NCBI RefSeq assembly: GCF_051388935.1
Contig: NZ_JBPKBI010000002.1
Coordinates: forward strand, 682,001-746,000
From: Yinghuangia sp035454725
Lineage (GTDB): Bacteria; Actinomycetota; Actinomycetes; Streptomycetales; Streptomycetaceae
DNA length: 64,000 nucleotides
Direction of reading: 5' to 3'
A model generated the notes under the pieces. The model was not told the DNA's origin, made no database searches, and worked only from the letters and a program-made list of their open reading frames with translations. A program made the position numbers and the translations under genes. Of this stretch, positions 40,648-50,435 are shown one piece after another (position 1 is the stretch's first letter; each line of letters starts with the position of its first letter).

Positions 40648-41444
40648 CCCGTCTTTCGGAAGTCCTCGCCGCCGCCCGCGCGGAGAACCGCGCCGCCCTC
40701 ATCGGCTACCTCCCCGCGGGCTACCCGTCCGCCGACGGCTCGGCCGCCGCCGCCCGCGCGATGGTCGAGGGCGGATGCGACGTCATCGAGATCGGACTGC
40801 CGTACAGCGACCCGCAGATGGACGGCCCCGTGATCCAACGCGCCGTCGAACACGCGCTCGCCCGCGGCACCAACACCCACGACGTCATCGCCAACGCCCG
40901 CGCGGTCGCCGAGACCGGAGCCGCCGCACTGGTGATGTCGTACTGGAACCCCATCGAGCGGTACGGCGTCGACCGCTTCGCCGAGGAACTCGCCGCGGCA
41001 GGCGGAGCCGGGGTCATCACCCCCGACCTCATCCCCGACGAAGCCGCCGACTGGATCGCCGCCACCGACAAACACGGCCTCGACCGGGTCTTCCTCGTCG
41101 CCCCCTCGTCCACCGACGCGCGGCTCAGGCTCACCACCGACGCCTGCGGCGGCTTCGTCTACGCCGCCTCCACGATGGGCATCACCGGCACCCGCGCCAC
41201 CGTCGGAGAACGCGCCGCCGAACTCGTCGCACGCACCCGCAAGGCCACCGACCTGCCGATCTGCGTCGGCCTCGGCGTCTCCACCCCCGCCCAGGCCGCC
41301 GAGATCGCGGCCTACGCCGACGGCGTCATCGTCGGCTCGGCCTTCGTCCGGGCCCTCCTGGACGCCGAAACCGAACAAGCCGGCATCGACGCCGTCCGGA
41401 CCCTCGCCGCGGCCCTCGCCGAAGGAGTGCGTGCCGGACGCTGA
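40644..41444 (+). CDS. trpA: Tryptophan synthase alpha chain
   Basis: Cleaves indole-3-glycerol phosphate to indole, which is channelled to TrpB. The 266-residue barrel shows catalytic Glu49 (VIEIGLPYSDP) and Asp60 (QMDGP), ITPDLIPDEA and the phosphate loop GLGVSTPAQA. The GTG overlaps the trpB stop. A terminator hairpin follows 44 nt after the stop. Confidence 0.97.
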   Translation: MTRLSEVLAAARAENRAALIGYLPAGYPSADGSAAAARAMVEGGCDVIEIGLPYSDPQMDGPVIQRAVEHALARGTNTHDVIANARAVAETGAAALVMSYWNPIERYGVDRFAEELAAAGGAGVITPDLIPDEAADWIAATDKHGLDRVFLVAPSSTDARLRLTTDACGGFVYAASTMGITGTRATVGERAAELVARTRKATDLPICVGLGVSTPAQAAEIAAYADGVIVGSAFVRALLDAETEQAGIDAVRTLAAALAEGVRAGR

Positions 41445-41487
41445 CCACCGAGAAATTTGGACAAACAGGTTTAGATGGCATCATGGC

Positions 41488-41519
41488 GGGCGGTTGCTTC
41501 CTCGCGGAAGCGACCGCCC
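41488..41519 (+). terminator. Hairpin terminator after trpA
   Basis: GGGCGGTTGCTTCC-tcgc-GGAAGCGACCGCCC, fourteen pairs with one G-U wobble and a four-base loop. There is no T run, as is usual for GC-rich actinobacterial terminators. Confidence 0.7.
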
Positions 41520-41692
41520 GTCGCCGTTTGACTTCAACGAGTTACGCCGGATGCAGGAACCTCGTGCCCTCCCAAACGGTTAAGCAAGGGGGCCAGCCCC
41601 GACACGTCCCGTCCGGTTCCGTTTGGAGGTCAACCGCATATGGACTCGCACGGCACGACTCCGGCGCCGCACTCCCCGCACGGGAGGCCGCG

Positions 41693-42259
41693 ATGAACGC
41701 CACGCTCGTCGCCGAGACCTCCCGCCGAGGAGGATCCGGCGGCCGCACCTCCGTCCGCCGCGCGCTGCCGTGGATCGGTGTCGCCGCCCGCCTGGCACTC
41801 GCCGTCGTCTGGGCGTGGGCAGGCTGGGAGAAGGCCACCAATCCCGCACAGGCCGCACAGGCCGTACGCGCGTTCGATGTGCTCCCCGAGAGCCTCGTCG
41901 AGCCCATCGGCTACGCCCTGCCGTACCTCGAACTCGGCCTCGCCGCGCTCCTCGTCATCGGCCTCGGCACCCGCATCGTCGCGGGGATCTCCGCCCTGCT
42001 CCTGGTCGTCTTCATCGCCGGTATCGCCCAGGCGTGGGCGCGGGGCCTGGCGATCGACTGCGGCTGCTTCGGCGGCGGCGGACCGATCGCCCCCGACCAG
42101 ACCAAGTACCTCCAGGAGATCCTGCGCGACCTGGCCTTCATGGTCCCGGCCGTGTGGCTGCTCTTCCTGCCCCGCACCCACCTGTCCGCCGACGCCTGGC
42201 TCGCCATCGACGACCTGCCCGAGGACGACGGCGCGGACGACGAGCCGGACGACGACTGA
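41693..42259 (+). CDS. MauE/DoxX-family redox-associated membrane protein
   Basis: A 188-residue membrane protein with ATG 41693 behind GGGAGG. Four helices are seen (about 28-46, 70-88, 90-115, 145-160). Family hallmarks are WAWAGWEKATNPAQA and a DCGCFGGGG motif whose cysteines could be redox-active. The C-terminus is acidic. A DsbA-like protein follows 210 nt downstream, so the pair may form a disulfide-exchange system in which this protein re-oxidises or reduces the DsbA-like partner. That coupling is inferred from context. Confidence 0.85.
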   Translation: MNATLVAETSRRGGSGGRTSVRRALPWIGVAARLALAVVWAWAGWEKATNPAQAAQAVRAFDVLPESLVEPIGYALPYLELGLAALLVIGLGTRIVAGISALLLVVFIAGIAQAWARGLAIDCGCFGGGGPIAPDQTKYLQEILRDLAFMVPAVWLLFLPRTHLSADAWLAIDDLPEDDGADDEPDDD

Positions 42260-42469
42260 CGGGTCACGGCCCGCGGCGCCCGGCGCGGTGTCGAGCGGAA
42301 AACGCCGGGAACTCGGCCGGTCCCCCGGCCGACAAACTGACCGACGGCCCTCCCGGCCCTTCATCCGCCCGACATTTCAGGCTTCCACCCGACATCGCAC
42401 CGCCCTGACCTCACACGATTCCCCTCCACCGAAGCAATCCGACCGACAGATAGACGGTGACCTGAGGAC

Positions 42470-43282
42470 ATGAGCAAGAAGAACGACGACGCGAAGCGCA
42501 CCGCCCGCGAGCGCATGCAGGCGGAACGAGCCCGCCAGAAGGCGGCGGAGAAACGCAAGCGCGCGCTGATCATCGGAGGCTCGGTCGTCGCGGTCCTCGC
42601 CGTCGCCGCCACCGTCGGCATCCTCGTCGGCACCTCGGAATCCGAGAAGAACGAGTCCAGTTGGGCCACGGTGGCCGACCAGCCCCTCAAGCTCCCGGCC
42701 GGCACCACCAGCAATGTGATCCCCGTCGGCACCAACCCCAACGCGCCGGTCCTGACGATCTACGAGGACTTCCGCTGCCCGATCTGCCACCAGGTCGAAG
42801 AAACGCTCGGCCCCACGATGCAGCAGATGGCCGACGCCGGACAGATCCGGCTGGACTTCCACATTGCCTCGTTCCTCGACCGCAACCTCGGCGGCAACGG
42901 CTCAAAGTACGCCGCCAACGCCGCCGCGTGCGCCCAGGACGTCGGGAAGTTCAAGGCGTACCACGACGTGCTCTACGCCAACCAGCCCGACGAGAGCAGC
43001 GACAGGTTCGGCGACAAGTCCTACCTCCTCGAACTCGCCGACCAGGTCGAAGGCCTGCGCAGCCCCGCCTTCGACCAGTGCGTCAACGACCTGTCCTACG
43101 CACCGTGGGTGAAGGCGTCCCAGGAGGACTTCAACAACGCGAAGGTCGGCGACTCCGAGGTCACCGGCACCCCGACCCTCGCCATGAACAACCAGAAGCT
43201 GAAGTACACCGAAGGCAACCAGGTCATGAGCCCGGCAGCCTTCCGCGCCCAGATCGAGCAGATGATCGCCGCGACGCCCTGA
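42470..43282 (+). CDS. DsbA-family membrane-anchored thiol oxidoreductase
   Basis: A 270-residue protein with a basic N-terminus (ERARQKAAEKRKRA), one membrane helix (about 33-54) and an extracytoplasmic thioredoxin-fold domain. The active site is CPIC (Cys103-Cys106) in EDFRCPICHQVEE, followed by a helical insert and the cis-Pro loop VTGTPTLAMN. It probably acts on disulfides of exported proteins. RBS CTGAGGAC precedes the ATG. Neighbours are the MauE-like protein upstream and lgt downstream. Confidence 0.9.
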   Translation: MSKKNDDAKRTARERMQAERARQKAAEKRKRALIIGGSVVAVLAVAATVGILVGTSESEKNESSWATVADQPLKLPAGTTSNVIPVGTNPNAPVLTIYEDFRCPICHQVEETLGPTMQQMADAGQIRLDFHIASFLDRNLGGNGSKYAANAAACAQDVGKFKAYHDVLYANQPDESSDRFGDKSYLLELADQVEGLRSPAFDQCVNDLSYAPWVKASQEDFNNAKVGDSEVTGTPTLAMNNQKLKYTEGNQVMSPAAFRAQIEQMIAATP

Positions 43283-43307
43283 CGCAGCGACCGAGGCCGA
43301 CGGGTCC

Positions 43308-43347
43308 GGGGCGGAAGAGGGCCGGTGCGTCCGCCCGCTTCCGCCCC
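43308..43347 (+). terminator. Hairpin after the DsbA-like gene
   Basis: GGGGCGGAAG and CTTCCGCCCC form ten perfect pairs around a 20-base loop, 26 bases after the stop codon. It probably separates the redox genes from lgt, whose own -10-like TAGCGT lies at 43522-43527, 10 nt before the ATG. Confidence 0.5.
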
Positions 43348-43537
43348 GCCTCCGTTCGGCGGCTGCCCGATGCGGCAGGCGGGGCCGACGAGTCGCCCTT
43401 CGCACGTCGGCCGCACCTCGCGCGGCACCACGCCTTCCTGCCGGGCGGGGCCGCAGCGCGAAAACGGGCCCCGTCGCACGATCCGACCCGGAGCGGCTCC
43501 CCACCGGCGCGGACGGCAAGGTAGCGTCGTTCCTGCC

Positions 43538-44599
43538 ATGGACCTCGCATACATTCCCAGCCCTTCACGCGGAGTCGTGAACCTCGGGCCGCTGCCGCTG
43601 CGCGGATACGCGCTCTGCATCATCATCGGCGTCATCGTGGCCATCTGGCTGGGAGAACGCCGCTGGATCGCCCGAGGGGGACGCCCCGGCACGGTGATGG
43701 ACATCGCCGTGTGGGCCGTGCCGTTCGGCATGGTCGGCGGCCGTCTGTACCACGTGATCACCACACCCGGGCCGTACTTCGGCGAAGACGGCGACCCCAT
43801 GCAGGCGTTCGCCGTCTGGAAGGGCGGGCTCGGGATCTGGGGGGCGATCCTCCTCGGCGGCGTCGGCACGTGGATCGCGTGCCGCCGGCGCGGCATCCCC
43901 CTGCCCGCGATGGCCGACGCCCTCGCCCCCGGCATCGTCCTCGCCCAGGCGATCGGACGCTGGGGCAACTGGTTCAACCAAGAGCTCTACGGCAAGGCCA
44001 CCGACGTGCCCTGGGCCGTCAAGATCAACGCGGAGAACAGCCCGGACGGCGTCGCCGGCACCTACCACCCGACGTTCCTGTACGAATCGCTGTGGTGCGT
44101 CGGCGTCGCCGTGCTGGTGCTCTGGGCGGACCGCCGCTTCAAGCTCGGCCACGGCCGTGCCTTCGCGCTCTACGTCGCCGCCTACACCGTCGGCCGGTTC
44201 TGGGTCGAATACCTCCGCATCGACGAGGCTGAGCACATCCTCGGCATGCGCCTCAACAACTGGACGTCGATCCTCGTCTTCGCCGGCGCCGTCGCGTACA
44301 TCTACGTCTCCACTCGCAAACACCCCGGACGCGAGGACCCGGCGGAGCTCAAGGGCACCCGGCCCTTCGAAGAGGAAAGCGAAGGCGCCGGCCGCGACGA
44401 CGACGCCGACGGCGAGGCGGACGACTCCGGCCACGGCCGCGATGCCGCCGAGGAGCGGCCCGGCGACGCCACGGCGGAAACCCCCGAGGCTGACTCCGCC
44501 CGCGAGGAACGCCAAGAACGCCAAGAACGGAAAGAGTCGGACGAGCGGGAAGAAGAGCCCGCCAAGGAGCGTTCCACCGGTGGTTCCACTCGTTCCTGA
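43538..44599 (+). CDS. lgt: Prolipoprotein diacylglyceryl transferase
   Basis: Transfers diacylglycerol from phosphatidylglycerol to the lipobox cysteine of prolipoproteins. Seven membrane helices and the Lgt signature GRWGNWFNQELYG (140-152) are present, with RLYHVI carrying the conserved His72. The 353-residue protein is longer than the E. coli type because of a highly acidic tail from about residue 272, rich in Glu, Asp and Arg with REERQERQERKE repeats. Such tails are common in streptomycete Lgt. LspA at the window edge does the next step. Confidence 0.95.
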   Translation: MDLAYIPSPSRGVVNLGPLPLRGYALCIIIGVIVAIWLGERRWIARGGRPGTVMDIAVWAVPFGMVGGRLYHVITTPGPYFGEDGDPMQAFAVWKGGLGIWGAILLGGVGTWIACRRRGIPLPAMADALAPGIVLAQAIGRWGNWFNQELYGKATDVPWAVKINAENSPDGVAGTYHPTFLYESLWCVGVAVLVLWADRRFKLGHGRAFALYVAAYTVGRFWVEYLRIDEAEHILGMRLNNWTSILVFAGAVAYIYVSTRKHPGREDPAELKGTRPFEEESEGAGRDDDADGEADDSGHGRDAAEERPGDATAETPEADSAREERQERQERKESDEREEEPAKERSTGGSTRS

Positions 44600-44749
44600 G
44601 ACCCGCTGCCCAGCCCTGTGACCTGCATGTTCGGTCCCAGTTCGGGCAGCCTTGCCTTGCTGGTGAGGCATCGCGCCGCGCGCTAGCGTCGAAAGGACAC
44701 CGAAGCGGCACCGAACAAGAACCAGGCGTCCGGCGAAGGAGGATCCGAC

Positions 44750-45538
44750 GTGAGCACCGCCGGGACAGGCGACACCGCGGCAGCGGCTAAGGCCTCCCCG
44801 AAAACGCGCGGATCGCACAGCACCGCCGCCGCCAAGAGCAGCGAACCCGAGATCGACCACACCCACCGCGACATCGCCGGAGGCTGGCTGCGCCCGGCGG
44901 TGTTCGGCGCCATGGACGGGCTCGTCTCCAACTCCGCGCTGATCGCCGGCGTCGCCGGCAGCAACGCGTCCGCGTCGACCATCGCGATCACCGGCCTCGC
45001 CGGCCTGGCCGGCGGCGCGTTTTCCATGGCCGCGGGGGAGTACACCTCGGTCGCGTCGCAAGGCGAACTCGCGAAGGCCGAAGTCGAAGTCGAACGACGC
45101 GAACTCGTCCGCGCCCCCGAAGCCGAAAGACGCGAGCTCGCCGAGCTGTACATCGCCCGCGGACTCGACGAGAACCTCGCCCACCAGGTCGCCGCGCAGC
45201 TCTCCCGCGACCCCGACCAAGCCCTGGAGATCCACGCCCGGGAGGAACTGGGCGTCGACCCCCACGACCTGCCGTCCCCCTGGCTCGCGGCCGGGTCCTC
45301 GTTCGCGGCCTTCGCGGTCGGGGCGATACTGCCGCTGATGCCCTACCTGCTCGGCGCGACCGCGCTGTGGCCCGCCGTCATCCTCACGCTGGTCGGCCTG
45401 TTCGCCGCGGGGGCCGCCGTGTCGCACGTCACCGCGCGCCCGTGGTGGTTCGGGGGCCTGCGCCAACTCCTCCTCGGCACCGTCGCCGGGGGGCTGACGT
45501 ACCTGCTCGGCATGGCCATCGGCCAAGGCATCGGCTGA
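44750..45538 (+). CDS. VIT1/CCC1-family membrane protein
   Basis: A 262-residue transporter-like protein with GTG 44750 and GGAGG at an ideal distance. After a polar N-terminus comes HTHRDIAGGWLRPAVFGAMD, GLVSNSALIAGV and AAGEYTSVASQGE, the VIT family core, in which Asp, Met and Glu line the metal path. A charged helical segment (about 115-165) corresponds to the cytoplasmic metal-binding domain. Three further helices follow. Iron or manganese transport is the known family role. Single gene. Confidence 0.88.
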   Translation: MSTAGTGDTAAAAKASPKTRGSHSTAAAKSSEPEIDHTHRDIAGGWLRPAVFGAMDGLVSNSALIAGVAGSNASASTIAITGLAGLAGGAFSMAAGEYTSVASQGELAKAEVEVERRELVRAPEAERRELAELYIARGLDENLAHQVAAQLSRDPDQALEIHAREELGVDPHDLPSPWLAAGSSFAAFAVGAILPLMPYLLGATALWPAVILTLVGLFAAGAAVSHVTARPWWFGGLRQLLLGTVAGGLTYLLGMAIGQGIG

Positions 45539-45869
45539 CCCGCACCCATCGCAACCGTCCACGCCCGAGTGAGATCCACGAAACACCACGGTCACCGACC
45601 GCGTCCGTACACGTCACGGCCGTCTCCGGTACGCCCGGATCGGCCGTTTCGGTGAACGGGCGCCTGGGAATGAGCCATGGGCGCGGCGGCGGTGGTGATA
45701 CGCGGAAACCGGACACCGAGCCCCGATTTACCCCGAGGTGTCCGGATGACGAGACAACGGTGTCTTGTGTTCCGGATGCCACAACTGATCGTGTAACCTG
45801 CACGAAATCGCAGAGGGCCAACGTCGTCCCTGTTGCGCACCAAACGCCACGACGACGACGGGAGCGCCC
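45539..45869 (+). promoter_or_regulatory. gltB upstream region with inverted repeat and GlnR-like box
   Basis: This 331-base gap has no convincing gene. CCGGACACC at 45709-45717 and GGTGTCCGG at 45737-45745 form a perfect 9-base inverted repeat with a 19-base loop. GTAAC-N6-GAAAT at 45793-45808 fits the actinobacterial GlnR half-site pair (GTnAC-N6-GAAAC), 62-77 nt before the gltB ATG. A nitrogen-responsive switch would suit glutamate synthase. The -10 element is not certain. Confidence 0.45.
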
Positions 45870-48800
45870 ATGCCTCCTGCTGCATCCACCCCCCGCCAGA
45901 GCCCTCTGTTCTCGGCAGTCCCTGCAGCCCAAGGCCTCTACGACCCCCGCATGGAGCACGACGCCTGCGGTGTCGGTTTCGTCGCCACGCTCACCGGTGA
46001 GCCCAGCCACGACATCGTCCAGCAGGCCCTCACGGTGCTGCGCAACATGGAGCACCGCGGCGCCACCGGCGCCGAACCGGACACCGGCGACGGTGCGGGC
46101 ATCCTCACCCAGATCCCGGACGAGTTCTTCCGCGCCGCGACCGACATCGCCCTGACCCCGGCCGGCACCTACGCCGCCGGCATGGCGTTCCTGCCCGACG
46201 ACGACGTCCACGCCGGACGCGCCAAGTCGTCCATCGAGCGCATCGCCGCCGAGGAAGGCCTCAAGGTCCTCGGCTGGCGCGACGTCCCGACCACCCCCGA
46301 GCTGGTCGGCGCCACCGCCCGCGCCACCATGCCGCGGTTCGCCCAGATCTTCGTCGCCGACGCCACCGGGGAGCGCGAGGGAGTCGCCCTCGACCGCCTC
46401 GCCTTCTGCCTGCGCAAGCGCGCCGAGCGCGAGGTCGACGTCTACTTCGCCTCGCTGTCCGCGCGCACGCTCGTCTACAAGGGCATGCTGACCACCGGGC
46501 AGCTCGAGCCGTTCTTCCCCGACCTGTCCGACCGGCGCTTCACGTCCGCGATCGGCCTGGTCCACTCGCGGTTCTCCACGAACACGTTCCCGGCGTGGCC
46601 GCTCGCCCACCCGTACCGCTTCATCGCCCACAACGGCGAGATCAACACGGTCATGGGCAACCGCAACTGGATGGCCGCCCGCGAATCGATGCTCGCGACG
46701 GACCTCATCCCCGGCGACCTGTCCCGGCTGTACCCCATCTGCACCCCCGGAGCCTCCGACTCCGCCTCCTTCGACGAGGTCCTCGAACTCCTCCACCTCG
46801 GCGGACGCAGCCTGCCCCACGCGGTCCTCATGATGATCCCGGAGGCGTGGGAGAACCACACCTCCATGGACCCCGCACGCCGCGACTTCTACCGCTACCA
46901 CGGCACCGTCATGGAGCCCTGGGACGGACCCGCGTGCGTCACCTTCACCGACGGCACCCGCATCGGCGCCGTCCTCGACCGCAACGGCCTGCGGCCCTCG
47001 CGCTACTGGGTCACCGACGACGGCCTCGTCGTCCTGTCCTCCGAGGTCGGCGTCCTCGACATCGACCCGGCCAAGATCGTCCGCAAGGGCCGCCTCCAGC
47101 CCGGACGCATGTTCCTCGTCGACACCGAGGACCACCGCATCGTCGAGGACGACGAGATCAAGTCCGCCCTCGCCGCCGAACACCCGTACAGCGAGTGGCT
47201 GCACGCCGGGCTCGTCAACCTCGAGGAACTGCCCGAGCGCGAGCACGTCGTCCACACGCACGCCTCCGTCACCCGCCGCCAGCAGACCTTCGGCTACACC
47301 GAGGAAGAACTCCGCGTCATCCTCGCCCCGATGGCCCGCACCGGCGGCGAACCGCTCGGCTCCATGGGCACCGACAGCCCCATCGCCGCGCTCTCCGACA
47401 AGCCGCGCCTGCTCTTCGACTACTTCGTGCAGCTCTTCGCGCAGGTCACCAACCCGCCGCTGGACGCCATCCGCGAAGAACTCGTCACCTCGCTCGGCAC
47501 CTTCGTCGGCCCCCAGACCAACCTGCTCGACCCCACCCCGGCCGCGTGCCGCAACGTGGTCCTGCCCTTCCCGGTGCTGGACAACGACGAGCTCGCCAAG
47601 CTCATCCACATCAACGCCGACGGCGACATGCCCGGCCTCAAGGCCGCCACCATCTCCGGGCTCTACCCCGTCGACGGCGGCGGCGAAGGCCTGCGCCGCC
47701 GCATCGAGGAGATCCGCACCGAGGCGACCACCGCCATAGCGAACGGCGCGCGCATCATCGTGCTGTCCGACCGGCACTCCGACGCCGAGCACGCGCCGAT
47801 CCCCTCGCTGCTGCTCACCAGCGCGGTCCACCACCACCTCATCCGGACCAAGACCCGCACCCAGGTCGGCCTCATCATCGAGGCCGGCGACGTGCGCGAG
47901 GTCCACCACGTCGCGCTGCTCATCGGCTACGGCGCCGCCGCGGTCAACCCGTACCTGGCCATGGAATCCGTCGAGGACCTCGTCCGCGAAGGCGTCTTCC
48001 TGCAGAACCTCGACCCCGACAAGGCCATCAAGAACCTCATCAAGGCGCTCGGCAAGGGCGTCCTGAAGGTCATGTCCAAGATGGGCATCTCCACGGTCTC
48101 CTCCTACCGGGGCGCCCAGGTCTTCGAAGCCGTCGGCCTCGCCGACAGCGTCGTCGCCGAATACTTCACCGGCACGACCAGCAAGCTCGGCGGCATCGAC
48201 CTCGACGTCATCGCCCGCGAGGTCGCCGAACGCCACGCCAAGGCCTACCCGCCCAGCGGCATCGCCCCCTCGCACCGCCGGCTTGAAATCGGCGGCGAAT
48301 ACCAGTGGCGCCGCGAAGGCGAACCCCACCTGTTCGACCCCGAGACCGTCTTCCGGCTCCAGCACTCCACGCGCGAGCGCCGGTACGACATCTTCAAGAA
48401 GTACACCGCGCGCGTCGACGAGCAGTCCGAGCGCCTGATGACCCTGCGCGGCCTGTTCAAGTTCAACGACACCGGGCGCACCCCCGTCCCCATCGACGAG
48501 GTCGAGCCCGTCAGCGCCATCGTCAAGCGCTTCTCCACCGGCGCCATGTCGTACGGCTCCATCTCCATGGAGGCGCACGAAACCCTCGCCATCGCGATGA
48601 ACCGCCTCGGCGGCAAGTCCAACACCGGCGAAGGCGGCGAAGACCCCGAGCGCCTGTACGACCCCGCCCGCCGCTCGTCGATCAAGCAGGTCGCGTCCGG
48701 CCGCTTCGGCGTCACCTCCGAATACCTCGTCAACGCCGACGACATCCAGATCAAGATGGCCCAGGGCGCCAAGCCCGGCGAAGGCGGCCAGCTCCCCGGC

Positions 48801-50435
48801 CACAAGGTCTACCCCTGGGTCGCCAAGACCCGGCACTCGACCCCCGGCGTCGGCCTCATCTCGCCGCCCCCGCACCACGACATCTACTCCATCGAAGACC
48901 TCGCGCAGCTCATCCACGACCTCAAGAACGCCAACCCCGCCGCGCGCATCCACGTCAAGCTCGTCGCCGAAGTCGGCGTCGGCACCGTCGCGGCCGGCGT
49001 CAGCAAGGCGCACGCCGACGTCGTGCTCATCTCCGGCCACGACGGCGGCACCGGTGCCTCCCCGCTGACCTCGCTCAAGCACGCCGGCGGGCCCTGGGAG
49101 CTCGGCCTCGCCGAAACCCAGCAGACCCTGCTGCTCAACGGCCTGCGCGACCGCATCGTCGTGCAGACCGACGGCCAGCTCAAGACCGGCCGCGACGTCA
49201 TCATCGCCGCGCTCCTCGGCGCCGAGGAATACGGCTTCGCCACCGCACCCCTCGTCGTGTCCGGCTGCGTCATGATGCGCGTCTGCCACCTCGACACCTG
49301 CCCGGTCGGCGTCGCCACCCAGAACCCCGAGCTCCGCTCCCGGTTCACCGGCAAGGCCGAATACGTCGTCAACTTCTTCGAGTTCATCGCCGAAGAGGTC
49401 CGCGAACACCTCGCCGCCCTGGGCTTCCGCAGCCTCGACGAGGCCATCGGCCACGCCGAACTCCTCGACACGACCGCCGCCGTCGACCACTGGAAGGCCG
49501 CGGGCCTCGACCTCGCGCCGCTCTTCCACGTGCCCGAACTCCCCGAAGGCGCCGCCCGCGTCTGCACCACCGTCCAGGACCACGGCCTCACCAAGGCACT
49601 CGACAACCAGCTCATCGAACTGGCCGCCGACGCCCTGGAGAAGGCCGAACCCGTCCGCATCCAACTGCCGGTGCAGAACATCAACCGCACCGTCGGCACG
49701 ATGCTCGGCCACGAGGTCACCAAGCGGTACCGCGGCGCCGGACTCCCCGACGACACCATCGACATCACGCTCACCGGATCCGCCGGACAGTCCTTCGGCG
49801 CCTTCGTCCCCCGCGGCGTCACGCTGCGCCTCGAAGGCGACGGCAACGACTACGTCGGCAAGGGCCTCTCCGGCGGACGCATCATCGTCCGCCCCGCCCG
49901 CGAGGCGACCTTCGCCGCCGAGGACAACGTCATCGCCGGCAACACCATCGCCTACGGCGCCACCGGCGGCGAAATACTGATCCGAGGCCGCGTCGGCGAA
50001 CGCTTCTGCGTCCGCAACTCCGGCGCCACCGTCGTCGCCGAAGGCGTCGGCGACCACGGCTGCGAATACATGACCGGCGGACGCGCCGTCGTCCTCGGCC
50101 CCACCGGACGCAACTTCGCCGCCGGCATGTCGGGCGGCGTCGCCTACCTCCTCGACATCGACCGGGACAGCGTCAACACCGAACTCGCCGACATCGAGGA
50201 ACCCAGCGCCACCGACCTCGCGGAGCTGCACGACGTTGTGCGGCGCCACCACGAGGAGACCGGCTCCACCGTCGCCGAACAACTCCTCGCCGACTGGGAC
50301 ACAGCGTCCCGGCGCTTCGGCAAGATCATGCCGAGGGACTACAAAGCAGTGCTCGCCGCCAAGGACGCCGCCGAGCAGGCCGGACTCACCGAGTCCGAGA
50401 CCGTCCAGAAGATGATGGAGGCGGCACATGGCTGA
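45870..50435 (+). CDS. gltB: Glutamate synthase large subunit
   Basis: NADPH-GOGAT alpha subunit, 1521 residues. The class II glutaminase nucleophile is Cys33 in MEHDACGVGF, so a propeptide of about 32 residues would be removed. The glutaminase domain runs to about 430, a central domain follows, then the FMN/synthase domain (GAMSYGSISMEAHE, PGEGGQLPGHKV, ISGHDGGTGASPL). The 3Fe-4S cluster cysteines are Cys1133, Cys1139 and Cys1144, and a C-terminal beta-helix (GXXG repeats) closes it. It overlaps gltD by eight bases. Confidence 0.97.
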   Translation: MPPAASTPRQSPLFSAVPAAQGLYDPRMEHDACGVGFVATLTGEPSHDIVQQALTVLRNMEHRGATGAEPDTGDGAGILTQIPDEFFRAATDIALTPAGTYAAGMAFLPDDDVHAGRAKSSIERIAAEEGLKVLGWRDVPTTPELVGATARATMPRFAQIFVADATGEREGVALDRLAFCLRKRAEREVDVYFASLSARTLVYKGMLTTGQLEPFFPDLSDRRFTSAIGLVHSRFSTNTFPAWPLAHPYRFIAHNGEINTVMGNRNWMAARESMLATDLIPGDLSRLYPICTPGASDSASFDEVLELLHLGGRSLPHAVLMMIPEAWENHTSMDPARRDFYRYHGTVMEPWDGPACVTFTDGTRIGAVLDRNGLRPSRYWVTDDGLVVLSSEVGVLDIDPAKIVRKGRLQPGRMFLVDTEDHRIVEDDEIKSALAAEHPYSEWLHAGLVNLEELPEREHVVHTHASVTRRQQTFGYTEEELRVILAPMARTGGEPLGSMGTDSPIAALSDKPRLLFDYFVQLFAQVTNPPLDAIREELVTSLGTFVGPQTNLLDPTPAACRNVVLPFPVLDNDELAKLIHINADGDMPGLKAATISGLYPVDGGGEGLRRRIEEIRTEATTAIANGARIIVLSDRHSDAEHAPIPSLLLTSAVHHHLIRTKTRTQVGLIIEAGDVREVHHVALLIGYGAAAVNPYLAMESVEDLVREGVFLQNLDPDKAIKNLIKALGKGVLKVMSKMGISTVSSYRGAQVFEAVGLADSVVAEYFTGTTSKLGGIDLDVIAREVAERHAKAYPPSGIAPSHRRLEIGGEYQWRREGEPHLFDPETVFRLQHSTRERRYDIFKKYTARVDEQSERLMTLRGLFKFNDTGRTPVPIDEVEPVSAIVKRFSTGAMSYGSISMEAHETLAIAMNRLGGKSNTGEGGEDPERLYDPARRSSIKQVASGRFGVTSEYLVNADDIQIKMAQGAKPGEGGQLPGHKVYPWVAKTRHSTPGVGLISPPPHHDIYSIEDLAQLIHDLKNANPAARIHVKLVAEVGVGTVAAGVSKAHADVVLISGHDGGTGASPLTSLKHAGGPWELGLAETQQTLLLNGLRDRIVVQTDGQLKTGRDVIIAALLGAEEYGFATAPLVVSGCVMMRVCHLDTCPVGVATQNPELRSRFTGKAEYVVNFFEFIAEEVREHLAALGFRSLDEAIGHAELLDTTAAVDHWKAAGLDLAPLFHVPELPEGAARVCTTVQDHGLTKALDNQLIELAADALEKAEPVRIQLPVQNINRTVGTMLGHEVTKRYRGAGLPDDTIDITLTGSAGQSFGAFVPRGVTLRLEGDGNDYVGKGLSGGRIIVRPAREATFAAEDNVIAGNTIAYGATGGEILIRGRVGERFCVRNSGATVVAEGVGDHGCEYMTGGRAVVLGPTGRNFAAGMSGGVAYLLDIDRDSVNTELADIEEPSATDLAELHDVVRRHHEETGSTVAEQLLADWDTASRRFGKIMPRDYKAVLAAKDAAEQAGLTESETVQKMMEAAHG

